A DNA stretch of 28,069 bases, taken from CALLVY01 sp937899855. Its GTDB lineage: Bacteria > Bacteroidota > Bacteroidia > Chitinophagales > Saprospiraceae. The notes below the pieces were generated by a model. It did no database searches, was not told the DNA's origin, and saw nothing but the letters and a program-made list of their open reading frames with translations. Location of the stretch: assembly GCA_039820405.1 (NCBI GenBank), contig JBCBQC010000082.1, positions 1-28,069 of the forward strand, given 5' to 3'. This document shows, piece by piece, positions 27,688 through 28,069 of this stretch (positions are counted from its first letter, which is position 1; each line of letters starts with the position of its first letter). The position numbers and the translations under genes were made by a program.

Positions 27688-28069
27688 TCACTTAAATACT
27701 ACTAGCTTTTGCAGGGTTCTACCGGCCGTACTCTCAATACGAACCTGGTAGAAACCGTCACTCAGTTGACTCAGGTCGATGGTCAATTGATCTTCACTCT
27801 GGCGCAGTTCCACCTGTTGAATTACCCGGCCGGTCAAATCGATCAGGGCCAAGCGGGCTTCCGTACCGCGCAGTTCCTGGTACTGTACCGTCACTTGGTC
27901 GCTCGCGGGGTTGGGGAAAAGGCGGAGGCTACCCACACTCTCCAAATCGCGCGTACTGGTGACGCAAGGGGCGCCATCCTCCAGTCGGTTGACTTCGATA
28001 AAGTCTTCGGAGATGTCGGAACAATCGGCATCTTGCAGGTCCTGTAGGGGCAGTCCGATAAAGTCATCG
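27688..28069 (-). CDS. C-terminal end of a T9SS-secreted protein, 5' part outside window
   Basis: The minus-strand frame is open from the right edge to TGA at 27688-27690, giving 127 residues. The last ~75 are a type A (Por) sorting domain: LRLFPNPASDQVTVQYQEL, ALIDLTGRVIQQVEL, LDLSQLSDGFY-like and RTLQKLVVFK. This directs export by type IX secretion, with the tail usually removed. Upstream, DDFIGLPLQDLQDADCSDIS and NRLEDGAPCVTSTRD contain two cysteines and belong to the end of the cargo, whose nature cannot be seen. An internal TTG at 27945 is not the start, because coding continues unbroken to the edge. Confidence 0.85.
   Translation of the reverse strand, partial: DDFIGLPLQDLQDADCSDISEDFIEVNRLEDGAPCVTSTRDLESVGSLRLFPNPASDQVTVQYQELRGTEARLALIDLTGRVIQQVELRQSEDQLTIDLSQLSDGFYQVRIESTAGRTLQKLVVFK

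Overview
The window looks like a chromosomal stretch of a fairly GC-rich member of the Bacteroidota, most likely a Saprospiraceae/Lewinella-type marine or filamentous bacterium. This is inferred from two type IX secretion (T9SS) C-terminal sorting domains of the Por type, one gliding-motility-associated (CHU_C) C-terminal domain with SprB-like repeats, a periplasmic-TPR hybrid kinase with an AraC output domain, and the near absence of Shine-Dalgarno sequences. No rRNA, tRNA, CRISPR array, transposase or phage gene was found.

Left part (1-16502, minus strand): a two-gene insecticidal-type Tc toxin operon. The first gene (16502 to 7758) is a single fused TcB-TcC polypeptide: SpvB/beta-propeller TcB part, Rhs cocoon, conserved Rhs-associated core, then a 318-residue AT-richer C-terminal effector module that I cannot assign to a family. 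The second gene (7673 to beyond the left edge) is the TcA translocation subunit. It has conserved VRP1 and neuraminidase-like blocks and an inserted pair of LamG/concanavalin-like domains, and the window cuts it off before the pore-forming channel and TcB-binding domain. Together the two genes supply what a Tc holotoxin needs: a receptor-binding injector (A) and an effector-loaded cocoon (BC).

Middle (16503-20492): an approximately 690-base AT-rich divergent intergenic region with inverted repeats, then a hybrid two-component regulator (signal peptide, TPRs, one membrane helix, HisKA, HATPase, receiver, AraC-type HTH). It is divergent from the toxin operon and is a plausible, unproven regulator of it.

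Right part (20500-28069): a VOC/glyoxalase-like protein, a secreted 12-fold BNR/Asp-box repeat protein with a T9SS tail, a small four-helix membrane protein, a SprB-repeat/CHU_C surface protein, a DUF6940-like gene broken by an in-frame amber codon and an apparent internal deletion, a secreted PsbP/DUF1795-like protein followed by a strong intrinsic terminator, and the C-terminal end of another T9SS cargo protein that enters from the right edge.
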